Shown: one piece after another, positions 28,535 to 37,129 of the stretch
Position numbering within the stretch: position 1 is the stretch's first letter
How the letters are laid out: each line of letters opens with the position of its first letter
NCBI RefSeq assembly: GCF_000166195.2
Contig: NZ_CM001403.1
Location: forward strand, 2,436,432 to 2,500,431
Reading direction: 5' to 3'
Source of the DNA: Mucilaginibacter paludis DSM 18603
Lineage (GTDB): Bacteria; Bacteroidota; Bacteroidia; Sphingobacteriales; Sphingobacteriaceae
DNA length: 64,000 nt
The notes under the pieces: model-generated
Databases searched by the model: none
What the model was told of the DNA's origin: nothing
Seen by the model: only the letters and a program-made list of their open reading frames with translations
Translations under genes and position numbers: made by a program

Positions 28535-28588
28535 ATCAGTAGTACTGGCAAATAAAAATGCCACAGAAAAAATCCATCAGTAGTACTG
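28535..28588. repeat. Pair of 13-bp direct repeats upstream of the recombinase operon
   Basis: The sequence ATCAGTAGTACTG occurs at 28535-28547 and 28576-28588, 41 bp apart start to start, about four helical turns. Each contains the palindrome AGTACT. Same-face spacing upstream of the recombinase operon suggests an operator pair or recombinase-related binding sites. Confidence 0.5.
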
Positions 28589-28635
28589 ACGAACAATCGC
28601 TGGGTTGAGCGAATTTTGACTACGAAATTTTAGCT

Positions 28636-28845
28636 ATGGAAATTTATTTAAGAGAAGAAAAACGTACCGTGACACCTAAAAAAGCAATGGAAATATTGGC
28701 TAAACACGGTACACATATCAGTTTAGAGACGGCTGAACAGATGTTGGATTTCCTGTATAAATTGAGTAACTTGTCTGTATCGGAAGCCATTTTGAGCGTT
28801 TCAAGGCAGAAAAATGGCATTTCGCCCAAAAACAGGAAATTATGA
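28636..28845 (+). CDS. Small protein of unknown function preceding the recombinase
   Basis: The 69-residue protein is mostly helical, with a TPKKAMEILAKHG segment and an ETAEQMLDFLYKLSN segment that could form a helix-turn-helix-like fold, and no cysteine. I cannot assign a family. It ends 16 bp before the recombinase start and is probably co-transcribed with it, which hints at a role in regulating excision or integration. The direct repeats lie just upstream. Confidence 0.6.
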   Translation: MEIYLREEKRTVTPKKAMEILAKHGTHISLETAEQMLDFLYKLSNLSVSEAILSVSRQKNGISPKNRKL

Positions 28846-28861
28846 ATTAAAGAAAAAAATT

Positions 28862-30388
28862 ATGAAAACCGCAGATTTGTATGTCCGTGTAAGTACGGAC
28901 GAACAGGCACAAAAGGGGTATTCGCCCCGAAGCCAGGAACACGTTCTCCGACAGTATTGTGAAATGCAGAACATTAAAGTACGCAATGTCATCTTTGAAG
29001 ACCATTCCGCAAAAACCTTTAATCGCCCGGAATGGAAAAAACTGCTCATTACCCTCAAAAAACACAAGCACAAAACAGACTTATTGTTATTTACCAAATG
29101 GGACAGATTTAGCAGGAATACATCGGATGCTTACCAAATGATCACCACACTGAAAAAACTGGGTGTTGATCCGCAGGCTATCGAGCAGCCTCTGGATATG
29201 AGTATTCCGGAAAACAAGATGATGCTGGCCATTTACCTGACTACCCCTGAAATTGAGAATGACCGCAGGGGATTGAATACGTTCTTCGGCATCAGGCAGG
29301 CCAAGAAAGAAGGACGATGGATGGGTAAAGCGCCATTGGGCTATGCCAATAAGGCGCGTGAAAACGGTTCCAGGTATATTGCCGTTAAAGAACCGGAAGC
29401 CTCGGTAATGAAATGGGTATTCGAGCAATTGAGCGAAAGTATTTTTTCAGGCGAACAAATATTGCACGCTATGCGGGAAAAAGGCATTAAATGCAGTAAG
29501 AACAACTTTTATACCTGCGTAAGAAACCCTGCTTACTGCGGAAAGATCAGGTTGGCAGAATATAAAGATGAACCGGCAAGACTGGTACAGGCATTACACG
29601 AACCGCTGATTTCAGAAGGGTTATTCTATAAAGTACAGGACGTACTGGATGGTAGAAAGAAAGTATATGGATTAGCGATAGCCACGCCAAAGGATCTGCC
29701 ACTGCGCAACTTTTTGAAATGTCCTAAATGTCCAAGAATGTTAACCGGCAGTGCTTCCAAAGGCCGTACCACTTACCGGGTTTATTACCATTGCCGTTCT
29801 GCCTGTGGCGTTCGCTTTAGGGCTGAGGAAGTCAATAAGTCATTTATGGAGGAACTGATGCTGTTTTTACCGCGTAAAGGTTACTCAGAACTATTTGTCG
29901 AAACCGTGACGGACTGCTACAATAACCAGACACGTTCTATCAAGGAAGAACGCAAAGAATTAATACAACACATCAATGAGCAAAACAACCGAATTGATAA
30001 AGCCAGGGAGTTGATGCTATCAGACGAGATCGATGCGGCCGAATTTCGCAAGGTAAAAGATGATGCTAGTGAACAGGTGGTAAGGCTGGAAGCGAAGCTG
30101 AACACGGTTATGGAACAAAGTTCGAACCTTTTAAACATCAAACCGATAGCAGAAAAAGCGATTTTGAACCTGGAAATGCTGGATAGGTGGTTTGATGATT
30201 CGACAATTGGGGGGCAAAGATACTTAGTAGGGATGCTTTTTCCTGAAAAATTGACCTATTCTGAGGGGGGATGTCGAACCACGAAAATGAACGAGGCTGC
30301 GTCTGTAATATATATGAAAAACAAGGAGTTACAGGCAAAAAAAATGGGGCAAAAATCTATTTTAAAGACCTTGCCCCATAAAGGGTAA
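28862..30388 (+). CDS. Large serine recombinase (site-specific integrase)
   Basis: I choose the ATG at 28862 because the resolvase domain begins at once (MKTADLYVRVSTDEQ); an upstream ATG at 28814 would overlap the preceding gene. In the 508-residue protein Ser11 is the nucleophile, and the resolvase domain spans about 1-140. A recombinase domain (about 150-255) follows, then a zinc ribbon (CPKC near 285 and a second Cys pair near 315) and a coiled coil (about 355-430). Large serine integrases insert mobile elements at att sites. The stop codon lies in the tRNA-His 3' end, so integration probably targets that gene. Confidence 0.9.
   Translation: MKTADLYVRVSTDEQAQKGYSPRSQEHVLRQYCEMQNIKVRNVIFEDHSAKTFNRPEWKKLLITLKKHKHKTDLLLFTKWDRFSRNTSDAYQMITTLKKLGVDPQAIEQPLDMSIPENKMMLAIYLTTPEIENDRRGLNTFFGIRQAKKEGRWMGKAPLGYANKARENGSRYIAVKEPEASVMKWVFEQLSESIFSGEQILHAMREKGIKCSKNNFYTCVRNPAYCGKIRLAEYKDEPARLVQALHEPLISEGLFYKVQDVLDGRKKVYGLAIATPKDLPLRNFLKCPKCPRMLTGSASKGRTTYRVYYHCRSACGVRFRAEEVNKSFMEELMLFLPRKGYSELFVETVTDCYNNQTRSIKEERKELIQHINEQNNRIDKARELMLSDEIDAAEFRKVKDDASEQVVRLEAKLNTVMEQSSNLLNIKPIAEKAILNLEMLDRWFDDSTIGGQRYLVGMLFPEKLTYSEGGCRTTKMNEAASVIYMKNKELQAKKMGQKSILKTLPHKG
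30344..30379. terminator. Hairpin at the end of the recombinase gene
   Basis: The perfect 9-bp arms ATGGGGCAA (30344-30352) and TTGCCCCAT (30371-30379) lie within the last codons of the recombinase, next to the tRNA 3' end. No strong T-run follows, so it may instead be part of the att site. Confidence 0.4.
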
Positions 30389-30458
30389 ATGATGGGGCTC
30401 GAACCCACGACCCTCGGTACCACAAACCGATGCTCTAACCAACTGAGCTACATCTACC
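30384..30458 (-). tRNA. tRNA-His (anticodon GTG)
   Basis: On the minus strand the sequence folds into a full cloverleaf: acceptor GTAGATG with CATTTAC (one G-U pair), D arm GCTCAGTTGGTTAGAGC, anticodon arm TCGGT-TTGTGGT-ACCGA with anticodon GTG, and T arm GTGGG-TTCGAGC-CCCAT. The extra G at -1 opposite C73 is the hallmark of tRNA-His. CCA is not encoded. The 3' end overlaps the recombinase stop codon. Confidence 0.93.
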
Positions 30459-30557
30459 GTTTTGGAGATTGCAAAGGTAAAAATCTTCCGGCTAAAATCA
30501 AGTACTTTTTTAATATTACATTAAGTTTACTATTTTATTTAGATCGATTTTAAGCAA

Positions 30558-32681
30558 ATGGGTAAATTTGTTACTATGGCCGAACAATTAATTGAACTCA
30601 ATGTAACCGGAATGCACTGCAATAATTGTGCGTTATCCATACATAAGCTTTTGGAAAAGAAAGGCTTTCATCACATCTTTGTCGATTTTGCAAGCGAAGA
30701 GGTCAAATTTTCCACCGTCGACGAGTCGGTAGTGCCCGATGTGATAAAAAATATTGAGGGGCTCGGTTTTAAAGTGGTTGAAGATATCAATATCAACAAC
30801 GAACACTTTTACGAGAAGGTTGAAAACAAATTCATCTTCTCGCTCATATTCACCATCCCTTTATTGCTGCACATGGTTTTGCCATGGCATTTTTTGCATA
30901 ACCCCATTGTTCAGTTAATTTTATGCCTCCCGGTATTTACGTTGGGTTGTTTGCATTTTGGCAAAAGCGCTTTTAACTCCATCAAAGGTGGCGTGCCCAA
31001 TATGGATGTGCTGATATTTGTTGGCTCAAGCTCGGCTTTTATTTACAGTTTGATAGGCACCTTTCAGAATTTAGGCCCCGATTACCTTTTTTACGAAACC
31101 TGCGCTACTATCATCACCCTGGTGCTATTGGGCAACGTGTTAGAAAAAAGATCCGTTAGCCAAACCACATCGGCTGTTAAAGACCTGGTTAAGATTCAGC
31201 AAGTAAAGGCAACCCGCCTGCTTAACGGCGAAACGGAAGTAATCAGCGCGAGGGATGTGCGCCCCGGCGATATCCTGCTGGTAAACCAGGGCGATAAGGT
31301 TCCGGTTGACGGGGACGTCCTTTCGGGCGATGCCTCTATCGATGAATCAATGCTTACCGGCGAGAGTATCCCTGTCGAAAAAACAAAGTACGACCAGGTA
31401 ATAGGCGGAACTATCGTTCAGCGCGGCAATATCCGGATGATTGCTACCAAGGTGGGCTCAAACACCATATTAGCGCAAATTATCGAGCTGATGAAAAGGG
31501 CGCAGTCCGCCAAACCACCGGTCCAAAAATTAGGCGACCGCGTGGCGGCCATATTTGTTCCGGCGGTAATAGGCATTTCACTGCTTACTTTTGTTATAAC
31601 TTATTGGGTGTTTAGCATCGGCTTTCAACACTCTTTAATGAATGCCATAGCGGTATTGGTTATTTCGTGCCCATGTGCTATGGGCCTGGCCACACCAACG
31701 GCGGTAATGGTGGGCTTAGGGCGCGCGGCTAAAAACGGAATACTGATTAAGGGTGGCGATACTATTGAAGCCATAGCTAATACCAAGTATGTAGTATTTG
31801 ATAAAACGGGCACCTTAACCACGGGCAAATTTAAAATCCGCCAAATTAAAGCCGAAACGGACGATATAGAAAAAGTGAGAGGGTTGATCCTTTCCATCGA
31901 GGAGCGCTCAAATCACCCCATTGCCCAATCGCTGGTGAAAGAGTTAAAATCCCTGCCTTTAAAAAAGGTGATACTCAAATCGGTTAGCGAAGAAAAAGGC
32001 CTGGGTATGCGCGCCGAAGATATTGATGGTAACCATTACTTTTTGGGCTCGGGTTTAAAATCGGGCACAAGCAAACCGGGCACCGATGATTTCAATTTGT
32101 TTTTATACCGAAATCAGCAGCTGCTGGCACAAATCTCCATCGACGATGAAATTAAGCCCGACGCTAAAGAATTGATTGCGAAACTTAAAAAAATGGATAT
32201 TATCCCGGTACTGCTCAGCGGCGACAGACACAGCAAGTGCATACAGGTAGCCCAGGCCATCGGGATTGATGAGGTGCACGCCGAAAACCTGCCCGAGCAA
32301 AAACTGATGGTGATAGATATCTACAAACAAAAAGGCAAAACGGTGATGATAGGCGATGGCATAAACGATGCCCCTGCGCTTACCCAGGCCGATGTAGGCG
32401 TATCCATGAACGATGCCAGCCAGGTAGCTATACAATCGGCCAGGGTGATTTTGTTAAATACCGATCTGCATTCGGTAGTTAAATTTTTACAGATCAGCAA
32501 GCACACGCTCATCACTATTAAACAAAACCTGTTTTGGGCATTTGCTTACAATATAGTGGCCATACCGCTGGCAGCCATTGGCATGCTTAACCCGATGCTC
32601 GGTGCTTTTGCTATGGCTTTCTCTGATGTGGTAGTTATAGGCAACTCGCTACGGTTAAAAAAGAAAAACATATTCAATTAA
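30558..32681 (+). CDS. copA: Copper-type P1B ATPase
   Basis: The 707-residue membrane ATPase has an N-terminal heavy-metal-associated domain with GMHCNNC (Cys21, Cys24). The membrane CPC motif is at 371-373 (VISCPCAMGLATP), and the phosphorylation motif DKTGTLTTG at Asp415. GDGINDAPAL and the C-terminal membrane pair complete the pump. Cys-Pro-Cys plus a single HMA domain fits Cu+ export from the cytoplasm. ATGs at 30558 and 30576 are both possible starts. No chaperone or copper regulator is adjacent. It is the first gene to the right of the mobile element. Confidence 0.9.
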   Translation: MGKFVTMAEQLIELNVTGMHCNNCALSIHKLLEKKGFHHIFVDFASEEVKFSTVDESVVPDVIKNIEGLGFKVVEDININNEHFYEKVENKFIFSLIFTIPLLLHMVLPWHFLHNPIVQLILCLPVFTLGCLHFGKSAFNSIKGGVPNMDVLIFVGSSSAFIYSLIGTFQNLGPDYLFYETCATIITLVLLGNVLEKRSVSQTTSAVKDLVKIQQVKATRLLNGETEVISARDVRPGDILLVNQGDKVPVDGDVLSGDASIDESMLTGESIPVEKTKYDQVIGGTIVQRGNIRMIATKVGSNTILAQIIELMKRAQSAKPPVQKLGDRVAAIFVPAVIGISLLTFVITYWVFSIGFQHSLMNAIAVLVISCPCAMGLATPTAVMVGLGRAAKNGILIKGGDTIEAIANTKYVVFDKTGTLTTGKFKIRQIKAETDDIEKVRGLILSIEERSNHPIAQSLVKELKSLPLKKVILKSVSEEKGLGMRAEDIDGNHYFLGSGLKSGTSKPGTDDFNLFLYRNQQLLAQISIDDEIKPDAKELIAKLKKMDIIPVLLSGDRHSKCIQVAQAIGIDEVHAENLPEQKLMVIDIYKQKGKTVMIGDGINDAPALTQADVGVSMNDASQVAIQSARVILLNTDLHSVVKFLQISKHTLITIKQNLFWAFAYNIVAIPLAAIGMLNPMLGAFAMAFSDVVVIGNSLRLKKKNIFN

Positions 32682-32929
32682 GTAATACCGTGCCAACTAT
32701 AAAATATTGGCTTATCCTGAGGTAAATTTACTGATGCACCGGTTACTTTATTTAACCAGCAGGGCTAAGTAAATACCTATTGACCATCATCTGCAGCTTC
32801 TTAAAAACAGTATGGCAATTCTTTTCGTCATTAATCCGTTAAACAAAGCTAATAACATCACAATTGTTTACTTAATCAACACAAACCGGTCCGTTATTTG
32901 TTGACTACTGTAAACTCTTATTGCAATTT

Positions 32930-33385
32930 ATGTACTACGTTGTTTACATCAGCACAGCCGCCAGATTAATGACGGACGAAGATCTGATAGAAATTTTAAT
33001 CAAAAGCCGCAATAATAATTTCAGGCTTGGTATCACAGGTGTGTTGCTTTATCACGAAGGTACCTTTATACAAGCCATAGAAGGGGATAAGGTTGTGATT
33101 GATAAACTGTTAAATTCCATTTGCAAGGATAAACGCCATTTTGGTTTAACTATAATAACCGAGGGGATAATGGAAACCCATGCCTTTCCAGATTGGTCTA
33201 TGGGCTTTTTATCTGTCGATGCCGAAACCTTGTCGATTATAAGAGGCTACAAACGTCTCGAAACAATTGATGCTATAGGCAATGAGGCCGCTCGTAATCA
33301 AAATCACGAAGCCCTGTTGTTTATCAAATCATTCGCACAAAATAATTACCCTCATGCCATTAACCAGGCATTACAGGCCAGGTAA
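32930..33385 (+). CDS. Stand-alone BLUF-domain blue-light sensor
   Basis: I take the ATG at 32930, which starts directly with MYYVVYIST; a TTG nine bases earlier is less likely. The 151-residue protein is essentially one BLUF domain (about 1-95) and a short helical tail. Expected flavin-site residues are present: Tyr6 before IS, Asn29 or Asn30 in SRNNN, Gln48 in FIQAIEG, and Trp89 and Met91 in DWSMGF. BLUF domains bind FAD and respond to blue light. No output domain is attached, so it must act through a partner that the neighbours do not reveal. Confidence 0.88.
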   Translation: MYYVVYISTAARLMTDEDLIEILIKSRNNNFRLGITGVLLYHEGTFIQAIEGDKVVIDKLLNSICKDKRHFGLTIITEGIMETHAFPDWSMGFLSVDAETLSIIRGYKRLETIDAIGNEAARNQNHEALLFIKSFAQNNYPHAINQALQAR

Positions 33386-33661
33386 ATGGCACGGGGGAGG
33401 CTATAGTTAAATTCTATTTTGCTTGGTACAAATAAATTCACTCTGCACTAAGCGGTATTTTTAGCTTTTGCACTATAACAGCGGTCCCTATTGTATATTG
33501 TCCCCAGTCGCGTTTTATAACGCTAAAGCCCAGCCTGCTTTAATCGGTCACTAATCTGTTTCTTTAGTTTTTGCATCATTATTGCCATCTTCGCAAAAAC
33601 AAATCCAGGTTGGATAATGCTATTATTGCATTTGCCAATCCCTAATAACGAACTAAAAATA

Positions 33662-34129
33662 ATGATCGAGATCTTTACAGACGGCGCATCGAGCGGAAAC
33701 CCGGGTCCGGGCGGCTATGGCACTATTTTACGTTCGGGCGCACATTATAAAGAACTATCTGGCGGCTATCGCAAAACCACCAATAACCGCATGGAACTGT
33801 TAGCTGTAATTAAGGGTTTAGAGGCTTTAACCAAGCCTAACCAAACGGTAACCATCTTCTCTGATTCAAAATATGTGATAGACCCTATTGAAAAAAAATG
33901 GCTCTACGGATGGGTACAAAAAGGATTTAAAGATAAAAAGAACAAGGATTTGTGGTTGCGCTTGTTAGAGCTGATTAAAGTGCACCAGATTAAATTTGTT
34001 TGGGTGCGCGGGCATAACGGCCATCCCGAAAATGAACGCTGCGACAGGCTTGCCGTTGCCGCTTCTAAACAGCCCGGCCTCTTAATCGATTCGGTTTTTG
34101 AGGCTGAAGCCGCCAGGGGCGGCGTGTAG
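33662..34129 (+). CDS. rnhA: Ribonuclease HI
   Basis: The ATG at 33662 gives [15 protein letters not shown], the standard family opening; a TTG-type or ATG extension to 33617 is not supported. The 155-residue protein contains the four acidic catalytic residues Asp7, Glu45 (NNRME), Asp68 (FSDSKYV) and Asp128 (ERCD), plus His118 or His121 in the flexible loop [10 protein letters not shown]. It cleaves RNA in RNA-DNA hybrids during replication and repair. It appears monocistronic. Confidence 0.93.
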   Translation: MIEIFTDGASSGNPGPGGYGTILRSGAHYKELSGGYRKTTNNRMELLAVIKGLEALTKPNQTVTIFSDSKYVIDPIEKKWLYGWVQKGFKDKKNKDLWLRLLELIKVHQIKFVWVRGHNGHPENERCDRLAVAASKQPGLLIDSVFEAEAARGGV

Positions 34130-34162
34130 CGTTTTAAGTATCGAGTTCTGGAGCCTACTATT

Positions 34163-34445
34163 CGCTGTTCGTCGACTTTGTCTACGAACGTATATGTCGG
34201 TAGTCTCCGACTACCGGCTAAAATAATTACTGCTCTGCTTCAGCCGCCTTGATACTGTTTTTGTGATTTTTTAATATGATTTTGGTATCATCGCACCAAT
34301 ACTTATATTTTAGAAATCCTTAAATCGTTTCCATCACCTGGCCTTATAATTTAGGCTCATTCGTCCTAACATCATTACAAACATTGTAAACGGTAGTCGG
34401 AGACTACCGGCATAGAGGTTCGTAGACGGAGTCTACGAACAGCGA
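34163..34445. repeat. Two inverted copies of a 55-bp double-hairpin element
   Basis: The left copy (34163-34218) and the reverse complement of the right copy (34390-34445) agree at about 49 of 55 positions. Each copy holds a palindrome GGTAGTC-tcc-GACTACC and a second hairpin with TTCGTAGAC and GTCTACGAA type arms. The layout resembles REP or bacterial interspersed mosaic elements, or the ends of a small MITE about 280 bp long. Confidence 0.7.
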
Positions 34446-34450
34446 GGGTA

Positions 34451-34495
34451 AAAAGAAAAGGCACCACAATCAACATTTGATTATAGTGCCTTTTT
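34451..34495. terminator. Bidirectional terminator at the 3' side of fbp
   Basis: The arms AAAAGGCACCACAATC and GATTATAGTGCCTTTTT pair through most of their length around a 7-base loop, with T-runs on both strands. It lies 44 bp after the fbp stop. Confidence 0.75.
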
Positions 34496-34538
34496 CAAAT
34501 AGCTATCAGTAATTTACAACAGAAGCCAACTATAGCGG

Positions 34539-35588
34539 CTATTGGATATTCACCACACCTTCGAATGATTTTTTGGTTATCTGTGGTGAAAAGCTTTTCA
34601 TCATTTCTTCGGCACGCTTAACCATATTGGCCGACCCGATAAATATAGCCGAGCGTTGGTGCAGTTCGGTTACATCAAGTTCAAGTATACGCTCGTAACC
34701 GTTTGAGGCTAATCCACCGGCTTGCTCAATGATAAACGCCATCGGATTACATTCGTAAACCAACCTCAGTTTCCCATTAGGTGCGCTTGCTGTTATAGGG
34801 TAAATAAATATCCCTCCCTTAATCATGTTACGGTGCAAATCGGCCACCATAGATCCGGTATAACGCGAGGTGTAAGGCCTGCGTGTAGTGGTATCTTCAA
34901 CCTGGCAATACTTAATGTATTTTTTTACCCCGTCGGGGAAGTGGGTATAATAACCTTCGTTGATGGAATAGATAAAACCATCCTCGGGGATTGTCATGTT
35001 AGGGTGCGACAAGCAGAACTCGCCTATAGATGGATCAAGCGTAAAGCCGTTAACGCCCTTGCCCGTTGTATATACCAGCATGGTTGATGAGCCATAAATA
35101 ACATAACCTGCGGCTACCTGGTCAACCCCTTTTTGTAAAACATCGTCTAACGTGGCTTTCCCGTTTGTTGATTTACGGCGATAGATAGAAAAAATAGTAC
35201 CCACGCTCACGTTTACATCAATGTTTGATGAGCCATCCAGGGGATCAATAGCTACAATATATTTTGCGTTTTTTGATATCTCCGAATCGATATAAATATA
35301 TTCGTCGTTTTCTTCGGATACTACTATACAGCACTCGCCACCACTTTGTAAGGCCGAAATGAACTGCTCGTTGGCAAATATGTCCAGTTTTTTTTGCGAT
35401 TCGCCCTGTATATTGGTGCTACCTGCTTCGCCCAAAATATCCATCAAGCCTGCTTTATTAACTTCGCGGTTAACAATTTTAGCAGCGATACCGATATCCC
35501 GCAGTAAACGCGATAACTCGCCTTTGGCATAAGGGAAGTCTGCTTGTTTCTCAATAATAAATTGTCCTAAAGTTTTAGCTATCAACAT
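34539..35588 (-). CDS. fbp: Class I fructose-1,6-bisphosphatase
   Basis: The 349-residue protein matches class I FBPase, with the metal-site segment [17 protein letters not shown] near residue 117 and the substrate-site region [15 protein letters not shown] near 240. It hydrolyses fructose-1,6-bisphosphate in gluconeogenesis in the cytoplasm. The length is normal. The next gene to the right, a phosphoesterase on the same strand, ends 24 bp upstream, so the two may share a transcript. Confidence 0.93.
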   Translation of the reverse strand: MLIAKTLGQFIIEKQADFPYAKGELSRLLRDIGIAAKIVNREVNKAGLMDILGEAGSTNIQGESQKKLDIFANEQFISALQSGGECCIVVSEENDEYIYIDSEISKNAKYIVAIDPLDGSSNIDVNVSVGTIFSIYRRKSTNGKATLDDVLQKGVDQVAAGYVIYGSSTMLVYTTGKGVNGFTLDPSIGEFCLSHPNMTIPEDGFIYSINEGYYTHFPDGVKKYIKYCQVEDTTTRRPYTSRYTGSMVADLHRNMIKGGIFIYPITASAPNGKLRLVYECNPMAFIIEQAGGLASNGYERILELDVTELHQRSAIFIGSANMVKRAEEMMKSFSPQITKKSFEGVVNIQ

Positions 35589-35612
35589 GGGCTTAGTGTA
35601 TTTTTTACATTA

Positions 35613-36104
35613 TTATTTAACCAATTCAATTACCTCTAAGGTATGAATTTTTTCTTCAGAAATGCAAAAACGCATCAATGTTGGCATCCTGTGCCATCCT
35701 TGTTTACCTGCTGCTCCGGGGTTTAAATGCAAACAATTAATCTTCTTATCGTATACAACTTTTAAGATATGCGAGTGCCCGCTGATAAATAAACCAGGGG
35801 GCTTAGTGTAAATTGTACCCTTTACTCTCGGGCTGTATTTATCCGGGTAACCGCCGATATGCGTCATCCACACATCAACGTTTTCGCAGTAAAAACGCGC
35901 GTCTTCGGGGTACTGTAAACGGATATCCTTATCATCAATATTTCCATAAACACCCCTCAAGGGCTTAAAAGCGGCTAAAGCGTCGGCTAATTCGATAGTA
36001 CCAAAGTCGCCTGCATGCCATATTTCGTCAACTTTGTCAAAGTGTTTAAAAACAGCATCATCAAGATATCCATGTGTATCCGAAATAAGGCCTATCCGAG
36101 TCAT
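35613..36104 (-). CDS. YfcE/MJ0936-type metallophosphoesterase
   Basis: The 163-residue protein has the two-metal calcineurin-like phosphodiesterase motifs: SDTHG (Asp9, His11), GDFG (Asp33), YGNID (Asn55), a mid His in MTHIGG and the terminal SGHSH pair. Small members of this family hydrolyse phosphodiesters, but the physiological substrate is usually unknown. It is followed by fbp after 24 bp. Confidence 0.88.
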   Translation of the reverse strand: MTRIGLISDTHGYLDDAVFKHFDKVDEIWHAGDFGTIELADALAAFKPLRGVYGNIDDKDIRLQYPEDARFYCENVDVWMTHIGGYPDKYSPRVKGTIYTKPPGLFISGHSHILKVVYDKKINCLHLNPGAAGKQGWHRMPTLMRFCISEEKIHTLEVIELVK

Positions 36105-36164
36105 ACTAAAATAATTATGGTAAGCGTAAAATATTCAATTAAAAAGGGTATTGATATTTCAATA

Positions 36165-36884
36165 TCAAAAGATAGTAAAAAAATCTTTCAATATCTCCTG
36201 GTATTGTTTGCTATATACTTTGGGCGAGTTGTAAATAATAAACCGCTCTGTAGTACTTTGCACTGGTATGGTACCCAATACAACAACTTCGCGATGGGCA
36301 TCAACATCTGTAAAAGAATGAATGTTGATGGTGTGATGCACATAAAGCTGATAGGGCAAAATCAGTTTTTTAACCAATGAGGCCGTTGCAACCGGAAGCA
36401 CCAGCCAGCATAACCCCTTACTGGCCAAATGTGCAGAAACCGCTTTAATTAAAACTTCGAAGAAGGTTTGATCGGTATGCTTGGCTAAGTTCATCTTGTC
36501 ACCTGCGGCTTCTAAAGAATTAATATAGAAAGGCGGGTTAGCTACAATCAAATCGTATTTTTTTTCCGGGTGATGGTTAAAATATTCTTCAAAACCAAGC
36601 GGGTGAACATGAAGCTTGTTACTGAAGTTTGAGTTACCGAAATTTTTACCGGCGGTTTGCGCGGCAGCAGTATCGAGTTCCACAGCATCGATAACAGCAC
36701 CTGGGAATTTTTGAGCCATCATTAAGGCAATCACGCCTGTCCCAGTCCCAATATCCAGAATATAGTGTGGTTCATCAGCTTTCACCATCGCGCCAAGCAG
36801 TACGCCATCGGTATTGATCTTCATGGCACAGCCGGACTGGTCGACATCGAATTGCTTAAATCTGAATACCATCATCTTACCCAA
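36165..36884 (-). CDS. TrmN6-like tRNA1(Val) adenine-N6 methyltransferase
   Basis: The 239-residue protein has the YfiC/TrmN6 opening (FRFKQFDVDQSGCAMKINTD), the SAM-binding motif LDIGTGTG at about 43-50 and the adenine-N6 catalytic motif NPPF at 116-119, followed by a family-type LAKHTDQTFFEVL segment. The E. coli homologue methylates A37 of tRNA1(Val). The alternative ATG three codons downstream would lose little. It lies 60 bp upstream of the phosphoesterase gene on the same strand. Confidence 0.87.
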   Translation of the reverse strand: MGKMMVFRFKQFDVDQSGCAMKINTDGVLLGAMVKADEPHYILDIGTGTGVIALMMAQKFPGAVIDAVELDTAAAQTAGKNFGNSNFSNKLHVHPLGFEEYFNHHPEKKYDLIVANPPFYINSLEAAGDKMNLAKHTDQTFFEVLIKAVSAHLASKGLCWLVLPVATASLVKKLILPYQLYVHHTINIHSFTDVDAHREVVVLGTIPVQSTTERFIIYNSPKVYSKQYQEILKDFFTIF

Positions 36885-37002
36885 ATGAACTAAATTTATG
36901 AAAGATTAAGGTTTTTTTTCGATTTAATTGGGAAATTTATTGTTTCAGGCCGACTGTATCCTGGTTTTCAGTTGGCAGAAGTGTACCGTTTCTAAAGAAA
37001 AA

Positions 37003-37100
37003 TGTCATACGACGAGGTACGAGGAGAAATCTTTTGCAAGCGATCAATCCGCTGTAAACTCATCGCTCGCAAAAGATTTCTCCCGCTGGTCGAAATGACA
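37003..37100. repeat. 98-bp imperfect palindrome (REP-like)
   Basis: The arms TGTCAT...GAGAAATCTTTTGC (37003-37036) and GCAAAAGATTTCTC...ATGACA pair over about 40 bp each, with an inner GCGAT/ATCGC pair. The loop is about 15 bp. The core GAGAAATCTTTTGC type palindrome resembles dispersed intergenic repeats seen in this phylum. It lies between the VOC gene and the methyltransferase. Confidence 0.7.
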
Positions 37101-37129
37101 AGTGGGGAGGGATTACTATGATTACGATT

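Larger units (their letters stand above)
1..30388. mobile_element. Probable integrated mobilizable/conjugative element (right part), ending at tRNA-His
   Basis: This stretch carries hallmark genes of Bacteroidota integrative elements: a partial rteC at the left edge, a mobA-mobB-mobC set with a likely oriT, a large serine recombinase, an IS66 element and accessory metabolic operons. The recombinase gene ends inside the 3' end of a tRNA-His gene, a classic attachment position. Everything to the right of the tRNA is housekeeping sequence. The left boundary and the tra genes are not visible and may lie beyond position 1. The extent is inferred, because no second att copy occurs in the window. 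Confidence 0.55.
34130..34538. other. 409-bp spacer with a 55-bp inverted repeat pair and a terminator
   Basis: No gene is seen between rnhA and fbp. The spacer contains two inverted copies of a double-hairpin element and, at its right end, a bidirectional terminator, each listed separately. The middle part (34220-34388) shows nothing recognisable. Confidence 0.6.

Noticed and set aside
28814..28861. Upstream ATG for the serine recombinase
   Set aside because: It would overlap the preceding gene and add a basic leader before the conserved resolvase start.
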